DNA of 64,000 nucleotides from Ensifer adhaerens (lineage in GTDB: Bacteria > Pseudomonadota > Alphaproteobacteria > Rhizobiales > Rhizobiaceae): positions 372,001 through 436,000 of the forward strand of contig NZ_CP083351.1 of the NCBI RefSeq assembly GCF_020035535.1, read 5' to 3'. A model generated the notes under the pieces. That model saw only the letters and a program-made list of their open reading frames with translations. It was not told the origin of the DNA and made no database searches. Position numbers and translations under genes: made by a program. Positions 41,822-50,661 of the stretch are shown here, in pieces. Numbering within the stretch: the first letter of the stretch is position 1; each line of letters starts with the position of its first letter.

Positions 41822-43264
41822 ATGGATATCACGCGTCGTGAGTTAACGGTTGCCAGTCTTGGGCTGATGGCCGCCGGTTCCGTGGGGTCTGCGGCGAACG
41901 CCGAAGACGGACTGGTGGCAAATTTGCCGGAAGGTCTTGATGAATTCGCATTGGCCGTCGAGGCGTATATCTACGCCTATCCGCTTGTCACCATGGAGAT
42001 CACCCGGCGCGTGATCACCAACGTCGCCGAGGTTGAAGGAACCCGAGGTCCGATGGGGCATGTCATCAAGCTGCGCCAGTATCCGGATGCCAAATTCCGC
42101 GACGTGACGGCGCCCAATGCCGACACCCTCTATACGACCGCATTTTTCGATGTGGGTGATGAACCTTGGGTGATCAGCCTGCCCGACCTCAAGGATCGTT
42201 ATGCTCTGTTTCCGATGCTGGACGGCTGGACGACGGTGTTCGACGTTCCCGGAAAGCGGACGACCGGTACAGGAGCGCAGACCTACGTTGTGACCGGCCC
42301 CGGTTGGGAAGGGACGCTGCCGGAAGGGCTGAAGGAATACAAGTCGCCGACAAGCATCGTCTGGTTGCTTGGGCGCATCTATTGCACGGGCACGCCGGAG
42401 GACTACGCAGAGGTTCACAAGCTGCAGGATGAGGTAAAGCTTTATCCCTTGAGTGCATGGGGCAAGGACTGGACACCACCCAAGGGCAAGGTCGATCCGT
42501 CGGTCGACATGAAGACCGCGGTTCGCGCGCAAGTCAACAAGATGGATGCCGTCGAATACTTCACCCTGTTCGCCGAGCTCCTGAAAAGAAATCCGCCGAG
42601 CGAAGCCGATGCACCGATCGTCGCCAAGCTCGCCGAGCTGGGCATCGTTCCCGGCAAGGACTTCGACAAGACCAAGTTCGACCCTGCATTTGCAAAGCGC
42701 GTCCCGGAGCTGGGTTTTGCCCGCATCATGCTGCATTTCAAGTTCAGCGACGGCGACGTTCAGGACATCGACGGCTGGGGCTTCACAACGAAGACCGGCA
42801 TCTACGGCACCAACTATGTCCAGCGGGCCTTGATCACCGCGATCGGTCTTGGGGCAAACCGGCCGCAAGATGCGATCTACCCAACGTCGACGAAGTCCGG
42901 AGGCAGTCTGATCAAGCGGGCCTACAATGGGTCCGACAAGTATGTGCTGACGTTCAAGAAAGGTCTGACGCCGCCGGTTGGGGGCTTCTGGTCACTGACC
43001 ATGTACGATGCGGAGTACTTCTTCGTCGACAACCCGCTCAACCGCTATTCGATCAGTGCAAGGGAGCCGCTCAAGGCCAACCCGGACGGCTCTATCGACC
43101 TGTTGATCCAGCACGAATCTCCAGGAGCGGACAAGGAATCAAACTGGCTGCCGGCGCCCAAGGGGAAATTTATCCTCATGATGCGCCTGTATTGGCCGAA
43201 CGAGGCCAATCCCTCCATCATCGACGGCACGTGGACGATCCCGCCGGTGAGAAATGTAAGCTGA
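41822..43264 (+). CDS. DUF1254/DUF1214 exported protein
   Basis: A 480-residue exported protein. The N-terminus TRRELTVASLGLMAAGSVGSAANAED has a twin arginine and cleavage near residue 27, so Tat export is likely. DUF1254 covers about 40-170 (EAYIYAYPLVTMEITRR, APNADTLYTTAFFDVGDEPWVI). DUF1214 lies near the C-terminus (FWSLTMYDAEYFFVDNPLNRYSI, ESNWLPAPKGKFILMMRLYWP). A strong GGAGG site follows a run of nine T. The pair of domains is widespread but has no settled function. A terminator-like hairpin follows the gene. Confidence 0.9.
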   Translation: MDITRRELTVASLGLMAAGSVGSAANAEDGLVANLPEGLDEFALAVEAYIYAYPLVTMEITRRVITNVAEVEGTRGPMGHVIKLRQYPDAKFRDVTAPNADTLYTTAFFDVGDEPWVISLPDLKDRYALFPMLDGWTTVFDVPGKRTTGTGAQTYVVTGPGWEGTLPEGLKEYKSPTSIVWLLGRIYCTGTPEDYAEVHKLQDEVKLYPLSAWGKDWTPPKGKVDPSVDMKTAVRAQVNKMDAVEYFTLFAELLKRNPPSEADAPIVAKLAELGIVPGKDFDKTKFDPAFAKRVPELGFARIMLHFKFSDGDVQDIDGWGFTTKTGIYGTNYVQRALITAIGLGANRPQDAIYPTSTKSGGSLIKRAYNGSDKYVLTFKKGLTPPVGGFWSLTMYDAEYFFVDNPLNRYSISAREPLKANPDGSIDLLIQHESPGADKESNWLPAPKGKFILMMRLYWPNEANPSIIDGTWTIPPVRNVS

Positions 43265-43276
43265 TTGCAGGCTGGC

Positions 43277-43301
43277 AATGGGCGGCTTAACGCCGCCCAT
43301 T
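43277..43301 (+). terminator. Hairpin after the DUF1254 gene
   Basis: AATGGGCGGC at 43277-43286 pairs perfectly with GCCGCCCATT at 43292-43301 around TTAAC. It starts 12 nt after the stop codon. The T-richness after it is slight (CATTACC). Confidence 0.55.
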
Positions 43302-43539
43302 CATTACCGTCAGCGCGTGATCAATTCGGAACTGAATAGGCCAGGCCTCAACGAGCACCGTCACGCTCAGCTCTGTCCCTGCCGCAAATGGGCGCCCCGT
43401 AGCTACCCGCCGTCACAGTTCGGCCTGGCTCGCAAGTTTGACAAACGACCAGGTTGAGACGGGTTGGCAGCGGGAAGGGAAGAACCGGGGAGGGCAACCA
43501 CATCCTGGCCAGCTCGGATTCATGGGAAAGGGTCTCTGC

Positions 43540-44934
43540 ATGAAGCATGCGGAGTTCGTCGCGCACATTCGTCAAACCTATGCTCGCCTTTTTGATCCAG
43601 ATACGAGCGAGGAGACGTGGTCTCTTTTCCTGACTGCCAACACGGGCTGGAACGGCTTGATCGAGGAGTATCTACGGCGCGTCGAAAGGTACCTCAGCAA
43701 ACGCGGGCTGCTTTCCAAGGTTTACATTCGACAAATAGAGGAGAAATGGGGCGGTCTACGCTGCTACCTCAGGCCGACGAATGACTTTCGCCTGTCGGCA
43801 GAAGCGACCGCTGCGCTTGGCGGCATCTATCACGACATTGCGGGCCGGTCGTACCACACGTGTGACGTGTGCGGCGAAACCGGGCGATTGAAGTCCATCA
43901 ACGGCACATACCTCACCCGGTGCAACGATCATATCTCTGACAGCAGGTTCATGACGGGTCTTGCAAGTGTCGAGGGTGTGGCGGCGAAGGAATTGAACGT
44001 TGGCAACTCACCTCATGGGAATGACAAGGCCGCGGCTCCACTCTCTTGGGAAGCCAACCTTATTGACGGTTTCGAAGGTGACCGCTTCTCGCCCATGGGT
44101 GGGCTCTACTATCGCGATAATGTCGAGCAACGGGCAGGCTCACTCGAGTTTCAGCGCGACGTCACGTTTGGCAGTGCCGGCGCGTTGAAACTAAGCGTCC
44201 GACCGCTCTTTGATGGCGAAAACCATCGGAGCGAGCGGGCGGAGGTGTGGGAACGCACGGCTCTGCGCGTACCCTATGACACAGCCGTCTGGTACGGCTT
44301 TTCCGTGAAGTTTGCCGACCCAATCCCGCAACAGGACCACCGCCATCTGATCGCTCAATGGAAGCGCGAGATCGGTCCGGACGCCAGGGGTGACTATAGT
44401 CCCTTCCTGGCACTTCGTTTGGTTCGCGGTCGGCTCTTTGCGACCGTTGAAACCACTTTTCCCGTGATCCCTGGCCGGGTTTTGCCAACCAGCGCACCGG
44501 TTCTCACGCCGGTTTGGCTACGTCCGGGAAAGCGGCAGATGCGTGCACTGGTAGCCGCCGACCCGGGTTGGACGCCAGCAGACGGGCACCTGTTTACCGC
44601 CTACACAGATCGTATCACTGTCATCCCCAGAGGAAATGAACTACCGACGCCGCATAGTGGCTGGATTGACTTTGCGGTGATGACCCGTCCAGGCCCGGAT
44701 GGTACGGGGCATATCGAACTCTTCGCCAACGATCGTTGGATCGTGACGGTCCGAGGGCATATCGGCCACGACGAACAAGGGCTGGGCGCTCGGCAGTATT
44801 TCAAGTTCGGGCCCTACCGCTCGGCATCTCAGGGCGAATGGTCGCTCTACTTCGACAACTTTCGCCGCTCCACGCGTAGTGATGATGTGCTCGGACCGGT
44901 CGGACTTGCAGCGCTACGTTCAGCAGGCTCATAG
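43540..44934 (+). CDS. Fusion of a CxxC-type domain with a polysaccharide lyase
   Basis: A 464-residue protein with two unrelated parts. Residues about 1-150 resemble small cytoplasmic proteins with the pattern RQIEEKWGGLRCYLRP, then CDVCGETGRLKS and TRCNDH, i.e. a CxxC...CxxH metal-site module seen in immunity-like hypothetical proteins. Residues about 190-440 match a heparin-lyase-I-like polysaccharide lyase fold (SLEFQRDVTFGSAGALKLSV, HRSERAEVWERTALRVPYDTAVWYGFSVKF split over the domain, HLIAQWKRE). Secreted lyases normally start with a signal peptide; this one has none. The ATG at 43540 follows GGGAAAGGG; longer starts are possible. No stop or frameshift separates the parts. Confidence 0.75.
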   Translation: MKHAEFVAHIRQTYARLFDPDTSEETWSLFLTANTGWNGLIEEYLRRVERYLSKRGLLSKVYIRQIEEKWGGLRCYLRPTNDFRLSAEATAALGGIYHDIAGRSYHTCDVCGETGRLKSINGTYLTRCNDHISDSRFMTGLASVEGVAAKELNVGNSPHGNDKAAAPLSWEANLIDGFEGDRFSPMGGLYYRDNVEQRAGSLEFQRDVTFGSAGALKLSVRPLFDGENHRSERAEVWERTALRVPYDTAVWYGFSVKFADPIPQQDHRHLIAQWKREIGPDARGDYSPFLALRLVRGRLFATVETTFPVIPGRVLPTSAPVLTPVWLRPGKRQMRALVAADPGWTPADGHLFTAYTDRITVIPRGNELPTPHSGWIDFAVMTRPGPDGTGHIELFANDRWIVTVRGHIGHDEQGLGARQYFKFGPYRSASQGEWSLYFDNFRRSTRSDDVLGPVGLAALRSAGS

Positions 44935-45186
44935 ATCCCGGGACAGAACACTTCCTCAAAAGCTGGAGCGCGCCCCTGGCCGATTCAATGACTGCAAGCT
45001 GAAGCCGTGCCCTCATTGCATTGGCCTGGGCACTTGCGAACGTGGCCTTCGCCCGTCTGCCGCAGCTTGCGCGAAGGTCTTTGCTACTTTTCGACACCCA
45101 ACCGTTCGATGCCAGGAAGCACCCCTTGATGGCGTCGCGAACCGGTGTACGCCTTGTAGATCCCATAGCGTTCGCTCTGTTGTTGC

Positions 45187-45828
45187 TCAACTGCCGAGGG
45201 TTGCCGCCATGGCGCGGATAACAACAACGGCGGAAGCAGCGCCTGGGTCGACATGGCCAAGCGAGCGTTCGCGCACACGGGCTGCCCGACCCTTGGCCGC
45301 CACCATTGACCGGGTCGCGTTGGCCCCGGCATCGGCGGCGGCAACAACATCGCTCCAGAACTCAGCGCTAGTCTTCTCGTCTGCGAGTGCTGCTGCTGCG
45401 GCGTCGGCTGCTGGCAACCAGGCATCCAGCATGGTCTTGTCGCCGCGCTGGCCCTTGCCGCGCTCGCAGATGCCAGAGCCGATGGCGTCGATCATGGCCG
45501 CTGCTGTGGCAAGGTTCAGTTCACTGGCGTCCGCAAGCGCCTGTGCGGCGCGACGAAAGGCGGTCGCATAAAGCGGACCCGTCGATGCGCCAACGGCGTT
45601 GAGGAAGGCACCGGCCGCCGTCTCCATCACATCGCAGGGCTGCGCCTTGTCGACGTCGATCTTTGCGAGTTCGGCTTTCACCGCAAGGAAACCCAACGAC
45701 ATCGTTGTGCCATGGTCGGCGTCGCCAATCGCGCCGTCCAGTTCGGAAAGATGATCCTTCTCGGTCTCCACGGCGGCAGAAATCGCCTCGAACATAGCGA
45801 TGAGGCGGCGCACCGCATTTTCCGACAT
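45187..45828 (-). CDS. DhaL-type kinase nucleotide-binding subunit (copy 1)
   Basis: A 213-residue cytoplasmic protein of the DhaL family, the ATP/ADP-binding subunit of dihydroxyacetone-type kinases. The metal motif GAIGDADHGTTMSLGF at about 30-45 has the conserved Asp set. GPLYATAFRRA and GDKTMLDAWLPAADAA are also typical, and GAAS near the end closes the fold. GGGAGG precedes the ATG at 45828 by 7 nt. It lies 62 nt after the SorC-DhaK fusion gene and probably pairs with that DhaK domain. No DhaM phosphotransferase subunit is in the window, so ATP is the likely donor. Confidence 0.88.
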   Translation of the reverse strand: MSENAVRRLIAMFEAISAAVETEKDHLSELDGAIGDADHGTTMSLGFLAVKAELAKIDVDKAQPCDVMETAAGAFLNAVGASTGPLYATAFRRAAQALADASELNLATAAAMIDAIGSGICERGKGQRGDKTMLDAWLPAADAAAAALADEKTSAEFWSDVVAAADAGANATRSMVAAKGRAARVRERSLGHVDPGAASAVVVIRAMAATLGS

Positions 45829-45890
45829 GATTATCCTCCCAGAACGTCGCGGGGGGTGGCGTTTCGTAGCCCGCACCCCGTGACGGAATA

Positions 45891-47978
45891 TCAATTGATA
45901 CGCAGGAAAGCCGTTTCGCAAGGATGGCGCAACAGTTCGGTCAGTTCCTGGTCGAGATGCAGAATGGAGATGGAAGCTCCAACCATGTCGAGTGAGGTGC
46001 AATAGTGCCCAATCCAGTTCGCTTCAATCCGAATATTCTTGGCTTCCAGTCTTTGGGCGACTCTCCGGAATAGGATGTAGAGTTCCATCATCGGTGTGCC
46101 GCCGAAGGAGTTGACGAGCACGGCAACGCGGTCGCCGGGGGCGGCCTTCATCTCCTTGAAGATGTTGTCCATGATGCTGTCGGTGATTTCGTCTGCGGAT
46201 TTGATCCGCTCGCGCGTGACCCCCGGTTCGCCATGGATGCCCATCCCGATCTCCATGTCATCGGGCCCAATCTCGAAATTGTGCCTTCGGGTCTGCGGCA
46301 TCGCGCAGGGCTCGAGCGCCACGCCGACGGTGTAGGTGCGCAGGTTTGCCTTTCGCGTGACCGCCTCGCAGGCTTCAAGCGTCAGGCCGCGATCACAGGC
46401 AGCACCGGCGATCTTGAAGATGAAGAAGTTTCCGGCAACGCCACGGCGTCCCTCGCGGTCTTCGACCGGCGACGATGCGATGTCATCGGTGGTGAGCACC
46501 GTGCGGACTTTGATGCCTTTCTCCTCGGCGATCTCCGCGGCCATCTCGAAGTTCATCACGTCGCCCGCATAATTGCCGTAGACGAAAAGCACGCCCTCGC
46601 CGCCCGAGGCAGCGGCTGCGCATTGTACGATCGGGTCGGGTGGCGGCGAGGAGAAGATATTGCCGACGGCAACGGCATCGGCGAGCCCCTTGCCGACATA
46701 GCCGAGAAAGCATGGCTCGTGGCCCGTGCCGCCGCCAATCACCAGTCCGACTTTCCCAGACCTTGGGCCGTTGCGCGCGACCAGCGCGCGATTGGAGCCG
46801 TTGATCGGCTGCAGATAATCGGTATGTGCGCGAACGACGCCGTCGAGCATCTCCTCGACCACCTGGTTCGGGTTGTTCAGGAACTTCTTTACGTGGGTTC
46901 GATAAGAGCTTGGCGCCTGCGCGACCTTTGGTTTCTGGGAAAGTCGTGCATCGAGACTTGTAACGCCGTCTGCCCGAAGGATGCCGTGTCCGGTTGCCGC
47001 ATCGGTGATCAGCACGTTGGCGTAGCCGCCGCGCAGTGCGGCAAGGAGGGCCGGAACCTTGTCGAAGCCGCCTGCAACGAGAATGCGCGTGTCGATCTTG
47101 CGCAGCATGTCGAGCGAGATACCGACGGTGCGGTCGTCGAGCGGGCCTGCGACCGGTCGGCCGCGCTCGTCGATAAAGCGTCCGGCAACGACGCCGACGG
47201 CCCCGGCTGCCAGGTAGTGCTGCAGCGAAACGGACTCGAAGAAGCCGCTGGTATGGATCGTCGAGTTTGGTCGCAGCGAGGAAATGCCAAAGAGCATTCG
47301 ATTGGCGCGCCCGAGCGTTTGGAATTGTTCCTGCAGCAGCGGCTCATCCAGCAGCATGGTGCGCATTGCCGGCGATTTGACGATGGCCGGGGCGGTGATG
47401 TTGACGCATCGCGCCGAGACCGACTGAGCGATTGCGGCCGCACAGAGTTCGGGCGTGTAGGCAAAGGTTGCCGTGGTGCCGCCAGTTGCCTGGACGACGG
47501 TCATGTCCTGGAGCGCTGCAATATCCGCATGTTCGCCGACGGAAAGCACGGTGCGCCCCCAGGCGACCGCGAGCGTGTCCCCGGACTTCAGGAGCTTCGG
47601 AAGCGCCTGTGCGGCGGCTACGCCAAGCCGGTCGATGAGCGGTCGCGCGTTGTCGTCGCTTGGGACCACGAGGCAGTCCATCAGCCCGAAATGCCGCTTC
47701 AATTCCTGCGCGATCGTCAAGGAAGCCAGCCGCGCCGGCTCCAGGGAGATGTGGACGATACCTTTTTCGCGCGCGTCCGCCAGATAGCTGTTGACCGTCG
47801 CGCGTGAGACGCCCATGGCGTCGGCGATCTCGCCCTGGGTCATGCCGTCTTCGTAGTAGAGCCAGCAAGCCCACACATAGGGGTCATCGCCGTAGCGCAG
47901 CGGGATTGCGTCCGACGTATCGCTCGCACCGCCGCGGTTGGCGCCGCCCTTGCGTGGAGAGGGTGTCTTGGTCGTCAT
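45891..47978 (-). CDS. SorC-type transcriptional regulator fused to a DhaK kinase domain
   Basis: A 695-residue cytoplasmic two-part protein. The N-terminal part has a helix-turn-helix near residues 45-70 (DGMTQGEIADAMGVSRATVN) and a SorC/DeoR sugar-binding domain to about 340 (LAVAWGRTV, FGISSL, DRTVGISLDMLRKI). After a short linker a full DhaK domain begins (HVKKFLNNPNQVVEEMLDG). It contains GLVIGGGTGHEPCFLGYVG and the substrate-binding His in GMGIHGEPGVTRE. The ATG at 47978 is preferred over one at 48023. The fusion suggests a regulator whose DhaK part phosphorylates or senses the same ketose. Its DhaL partner is encoded next. Confidence 0.9.
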   Translation of the reverse strand: MTTKTPSPRKGGANRGGASDTSDAIPLRYGDDPYVWACWLYYEDGMTQGEIADAMGVSRATVNSYLADAREKGIVHISLEPARLASLTIAQELKRHFGLMDCLVVPSDDNARPLIDRLGVAAAQALPKLLKSGDTLAVAWGRTVLSVGEHADIAALQDMTVVQATGGTTATFAYTPELCAAAIAQSVSARCVNITAPAIVKSPAMRTMLLDEPLLQEQFQTLGRANRMLFGISSLRPNSTIHTSGFFESVSLQHYLAAGAVGVVAGRFIDERGRPVAGPLDDRTVGISLDMLRKIDTRILVAGGFDKVPALLAALRGGYANVLITDAATGHGILRADGVTSLDARLSQKPKVAQAPSSYRTHVKKFLNNPNQVVEEMLDGVVRAHTDYLQPINGSNRALVARNGPRSGKVGLVIGGGTGHEPCFLGYVGKGLADAVAVGNIFSSPPPDPIVQCAAAASGGEGVLFVYGNYAGDVMNFEMAAEIAEEKGIKVRTVLTTDDIASSPVEDREGRRGVAGNFFIFKIAGAACDRGLTLEACEAVTRKANLRTYTVGVALEPCAMPQTRRHNFEIGPDDMEIGMGIHGEPGVTRERIKSADEITDSIMDNIFKEMKAAPGDRVAVLVNSFGGTPMMELYILFRRVAQRLEAKNIRIEANWIGHYCTSLDMVGASISILHLDQELTELLRHPCETAFLRIN

Positions 47979-48119
47979 CTGGTCTTTTTCTTCCCCTGTT
48001 TTGGCTCGGGAGGATGGAAGCAACGTCGTGCTTTTGCAACCTCATAACCGCGTGGAGCGGGGCGCGACCCCAGTCTATTCACCGGGATCGCGCAGGCCCT
48101 GGGAGAAGGTCATCGGCCG

Positions 48120-48133
48120 CGGCAAGCTTGCCG
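48120..48133 (-). terminator. Palindromic hairpin after DhaL copy 2
   Basis: CGGCAAGCTTGCCG is a perfect 14-bp palindrome, flanked by GCCGC/GCCGCGG that can lengthen a stem. It lies 17 nt downstream of the DhaL copy 2 stop on the minus strand and 142 nt before the SorC-DhaK start. It may end the upstream transcript or mark a processing site. Confidence 0.4.
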
Positions 48134-48149
48134 CCGCGGCGCGCAGGTG

Positions 48150-48791
48150 TCAGGCGAGGCGCGCCTGGGCGCCAAGCGAAAGTTCCTTGAGGATGATTGC
48201 GCAGGATGTCGCGCCTGCGTCGAGCACCCCCAGAGAGCGCTCGCCGAGCCGGCTGGCGCGGCCGATCTTGGCAACGAGGTCGCGCGTCGAGTCGCGGCCG
48301 GCTTCGGCCGCGACAATCAGGGCGTCGAGGGCTTCGGAGAAGCTCTTCCCGGACGAGACAGACCCGTCGAAAGCCTCAATGGCCGGAACGAGCGTGTCGA
48401 TCAGCGTCTTGTCGCCAACCTTGGCGGAGCCGATCGACTGAATGCCCTCAAGCCCCGCGTGCAGCATACGGCTGTAGGCTGCCGTGTCGATGGCCGGCAC
48501 GCCGTCGAGCTTTTCGGCAAACTCGGTGAACATCACCCCATAGAGCGGGCCCATCGAGCCGCCGATCTCGGTCATCAGCACGGTGCCGAGCGTGTCCAGC
48601 GCCTCCGACAGGGTGGTTTCCCTGTCCTTCATCCGTTCGGCTGCCATGCCGAAGCCCTTGGCCATGTTGACGCCGTGGTCGCCGTCGCCGATCTTGCCGT
48701 CAATCTCGCTCAGATAGGCGCGGTTCTCGATAATGCGTTCTGCGAGCGACTGCACGATCGCGCCGGCATTGGCGTTGCTAAACGTCTGCAT
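48150..48791 (-). CDS. DhaL-type kinase nucleotide-binding subunit (copy 2)
   Basis: A 213-residue DhaL-family subunit, paralogous to the copy at 45187. The metal motif is GKIGDGDHGVNMAKGF at about 32-47. GGSMGPLYGVMFTEF, GDKTLIDTLVPAIEAF and LGVLDAGATSCAIIL follow. It starts 15 nt after the stop of the free-standing DhaK gene and no doubt works with it. Together they form a two-subunit ATP-dependent ketose kinase. Confidence 0.9.
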   Translation of the reverse strand: MQTFSNANAGAIVQSLAERIIENRAYLSEIDGKIGDGDHGVNMAKGFGMAAERMKDRETTLSEALDTLGTVLMTEIGGSMGPLYGVMFTEFAEKLDGVPAIDTAAYSRMLHAGLEGIQSIGSAKVGDKTLIDTLVPAIEAFDGSVSSGKSFSEALDALIVAAEAGRDSTRDLVAKIGRASRLGERSLGVLDAGATSCAIILKELSLGAQARLA

Positions 48792-48806
48792 GATGCGCTT
48801 CCTTCG

Positions 48807-49799
48807 TCACAGGATGGTGGTGCAGCGGACCTCGACGTCGAGGAGCGCCTTGAGTTCGTCGTCGAGTGCCAGCACGGTCAGCGTCGCGCCGACCATCTCC
48901 AGCGATGTGAAGTAGTTGCCGATATAGGTCCGGTAGATGCTAAGGCCGCGGGCGGTGATTTCCTTCTCGATCGTGTCGTTCAGGATATAGAGCTCGTTGA
49001 GCGGCGTGGCGCCGAGGCCAGAAACCAGCACCGCAACCTCCGTTCCGGACGCCAGGTTGTGATCGTCGAGCACGATCTGGCACATGTCCTTGGCGACTTC
49101 GTCGGCGGTCTTCAGCGCTTCGACCCGTACGCCCGGTTCGCCGTGGTGGCCGATGCCGACTTCCATCGTGCCGGGCTCGATCTGGAAGTTCGGATGGCCG
49201 ACGGCGGGAAGCGTGCAGGGACCAAGGCCGACGCCGATCGAGCGGCAGTTGTCGATCGCCTTCTGCGCGGTCGCGCGCACCTCTTTGAGACTTGCGCCTT
49301 CGGCCGCCTTGGCGCCGCCGATCTTCCACATGAAGATCTCGCCGGCCACGCCGCGGCGCTTCTCGCGCTCTTCCGGCGGTGCCGAGCAGACGTCGTCATT
49401 GGCAACGACGGTCAGCACCTCGATGCCATCCTTGGCAGCGAGCTTCGTCGCCATCTTCACGTTCATGTTGTCGCCGGCATAGTTGCCGTAAAGGCAGACG
49501 ACGCCCTTGCCGCCATTGGCTTCGCGGATGGCATCGTGGAAGCTCTTGGCGGTCGGTGAGGAGAAAAGCTCGCCGACGGCAACGGCATCCAGCATGTTGC
49601 GGCCGGTGTAGCCTATGAAGGCCGGCTCGTGGCCAGAGCCGCCTCCGGTGACGACGCCGACCTTGCCGGCAACCGGCGCGCCCTTGGCGACGACCACGCG
49701 CGGGTTGTCAGCCAGGCGAACGATGTCGGAGTGAGCCTTGACGAAGCCCTTGACGGTGTCCTCGACCACCTCGTCGGGATTGTTGATGAACCTTTGCAT
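48807..49799 (-). CDS. DhaK-type kinase substrate-binding subunit
   Basis: A 330-residue cytoplasmic subunit of dihydroxyacetone-type kinases. The ketose forms a hemiaminal with a His; here the motif is VGIGHHGEPGV at about residue 215. The N-terminus MQRFINNPDEVVEDTVKGF, VGVVTGGGSGHEPAFIGY and CLYGNYAGDNMNVKMA are all typical. The length fits. Homologues act on dihydroxyacetone or, in mycobacteria, on erythruloses. It is encoded between the SDR dehydrogenase and DhaL, so the SDR product (a ketose) is the likely substrate. Confidence 0.92.
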   Translation of the reverse strand: MQRFINNPDEVVEDTVKGFVKAHSDIVRLADNPRVVVAKGAPVAGKVGVVTGGGSGHEPAFIGYTGRNMLDAVAVGELFSSPTAKSFHDAIREANGGKGVVCLYGNYAGDNMNVKMATKLAAKDGIEVLTVVANDDVCSAPPEEREKRRGVAGEIFMWKIGGAKAAEGASLKEVRATAQKAIDNCRSIGVGLGPCTLPAVGHPNFQIEPGTMEVGIGHHGEPGVRVEALKTADEVAKDMCQIVLDDHNLASGTEVAVLVSGLGATPLNELYILNDTIEKEITARGLSIYRTYIGNYFTSLEMVGATLTVLALDDELKALLDVEVRCTTIL

Positions 49800-49828
49800 G
49801 GTGTCTCCTGTAATGGGGTCGTGCTTCG

Positions 49829-50602
49829 TCAGAGAATGGTGTAGCCGCCGTCGATCAGGAGATCGGCGCCGTTGATCATGTCGGCTCCTGCCGACGCCAG
49901 GAACACGGCGGCCGCCGCGATCTCTTCGGGAAAGGCGAAACGGCCGGCCGGGATACGCTTCTTGGCTGCTTCCCCCTTCTCACCGCTCCAGGCCTTCTTG
50001 CCGAGTTCGGTCAGAACGATGGTTGGCGAGATAGTGTTGACGGTGATGCCGTGCTTGCCCCATTCGGCCGCAAAGGTCTTCGACATGCCGATGACGCCGA
50101 ACTTCGATGCGCAATAGGCAACGTGGTCTTCGATCGCCACGGTGCCGGCCTGGGAGGCGAGATTGACGATCTTGCCGCCCTTTCCGGCTGCGATCATCGC
50201 CCGACCGACCGCTTGGGTGACGAGGAAGCTGCCCTTCAGATTGATGGCGATGGTTTTGTCCCAATGGTCGAGCGACAGATCTTCGGCCGGCGCCAGGTAG
50301 ACGACGCCGGCGCTGTTGACGGCGATGTCGATGCCACCGAACGCGGCGAGCACGCTGGAGACGGCCGCATTGACCGAGGCTGCATCCGAAACGTCGCAGA
50401 CGAAGGGCCTCGCGCCACCGCCGAGCGCTTCGGCTTTTGCGCGCGCAACATCCTCATTGATGTCGAGCACGGCCACTTTGGCGCCCTTTTCGGCAAAGGC
50501 GCTGGCGATGGCCGCACCGATACCGGAGGCGCCGCCGGTGACGAGGGCAACCTTGCCGGTCAGCGGGAAGTTAAGGTCGATCTGGGGAGTGGTCTCGGTC
50601 AT
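49829..50602 (-). CDS. Short-chain dehydrogenase, probably polyol-oxidising
   Basis: A 257-residue cytoplasmic NAD(P)-dependent SDR. The Rossmann motif is TGGASGIGAAIA at about 22-33; Asp48 in VLDINED points to NAD. NSAGVV and the catalytic Ser/Tyr/Lys set (NLASQAG, YCASKFG) follow. The C-terminal half (SPTIVLTELGKKAW) resembles polyol dehydrogenases such as threitol and galactitol dehydrogenases. The ATG at 50602 follows GAGGGA. It lies 60 nt after the binding-protein gene and 29 nt before DhaK, which fits oxidation of an imported polyol to a ketose. Substrate is inference. Confidence 0.88.
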   Translation of the reverse strand: MTETTPQIDLNFPLTGKVALVTGGASGIGAAIASAFAEKGAKVAVLDINEDVARAKAEALGGGARPFVCDVSDAASVNAAVSSVLAAFGGIDIAVNSAGVVYLAPAEDLSLDHWDKTIAINLKGSFLVTQAVGRAMIAAGKGGKIVNLASQAGTVAIEDHVAYCASKFGVIGMSKTFAAEWGKHGITVNTISPTIVLTELGKKAWSGEKGEAAKKRIPAGRFAFPEEIAAAAVFLASAGADMINGADLLIDGGYTIL

Positions 50603-50627
50603 GTCGTTGTCCCTCGGCGGTTGGATA

Positions 50628-50650
50628 GCGGGGCGGGCAAGCCGCCCCGC
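50628..50650 (-). terminator. Hairpin after the sugar-binding-protein gene
   Basis: GCGGGGCGG at 50628-50636 pairs perfectly with CCGCCCCGC at 50642-50650 around GCAAG. It starts 12 nt past the binding-protein stop and before the SDR gene. It probably reduces read-through and stabilises the binding-protein mRNA. Confidence 0.55.
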
Positions 50651-50661
50651 CAGCATTGGCG

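Noticed and set aside
45829..46002. Longer start for DhaL copy 1 at 46002
   Set aside because: The extra residues overlap the end of the SorC-DhaK gene in another frame, and the ATG at 45828 has a strong GGGAGG site.
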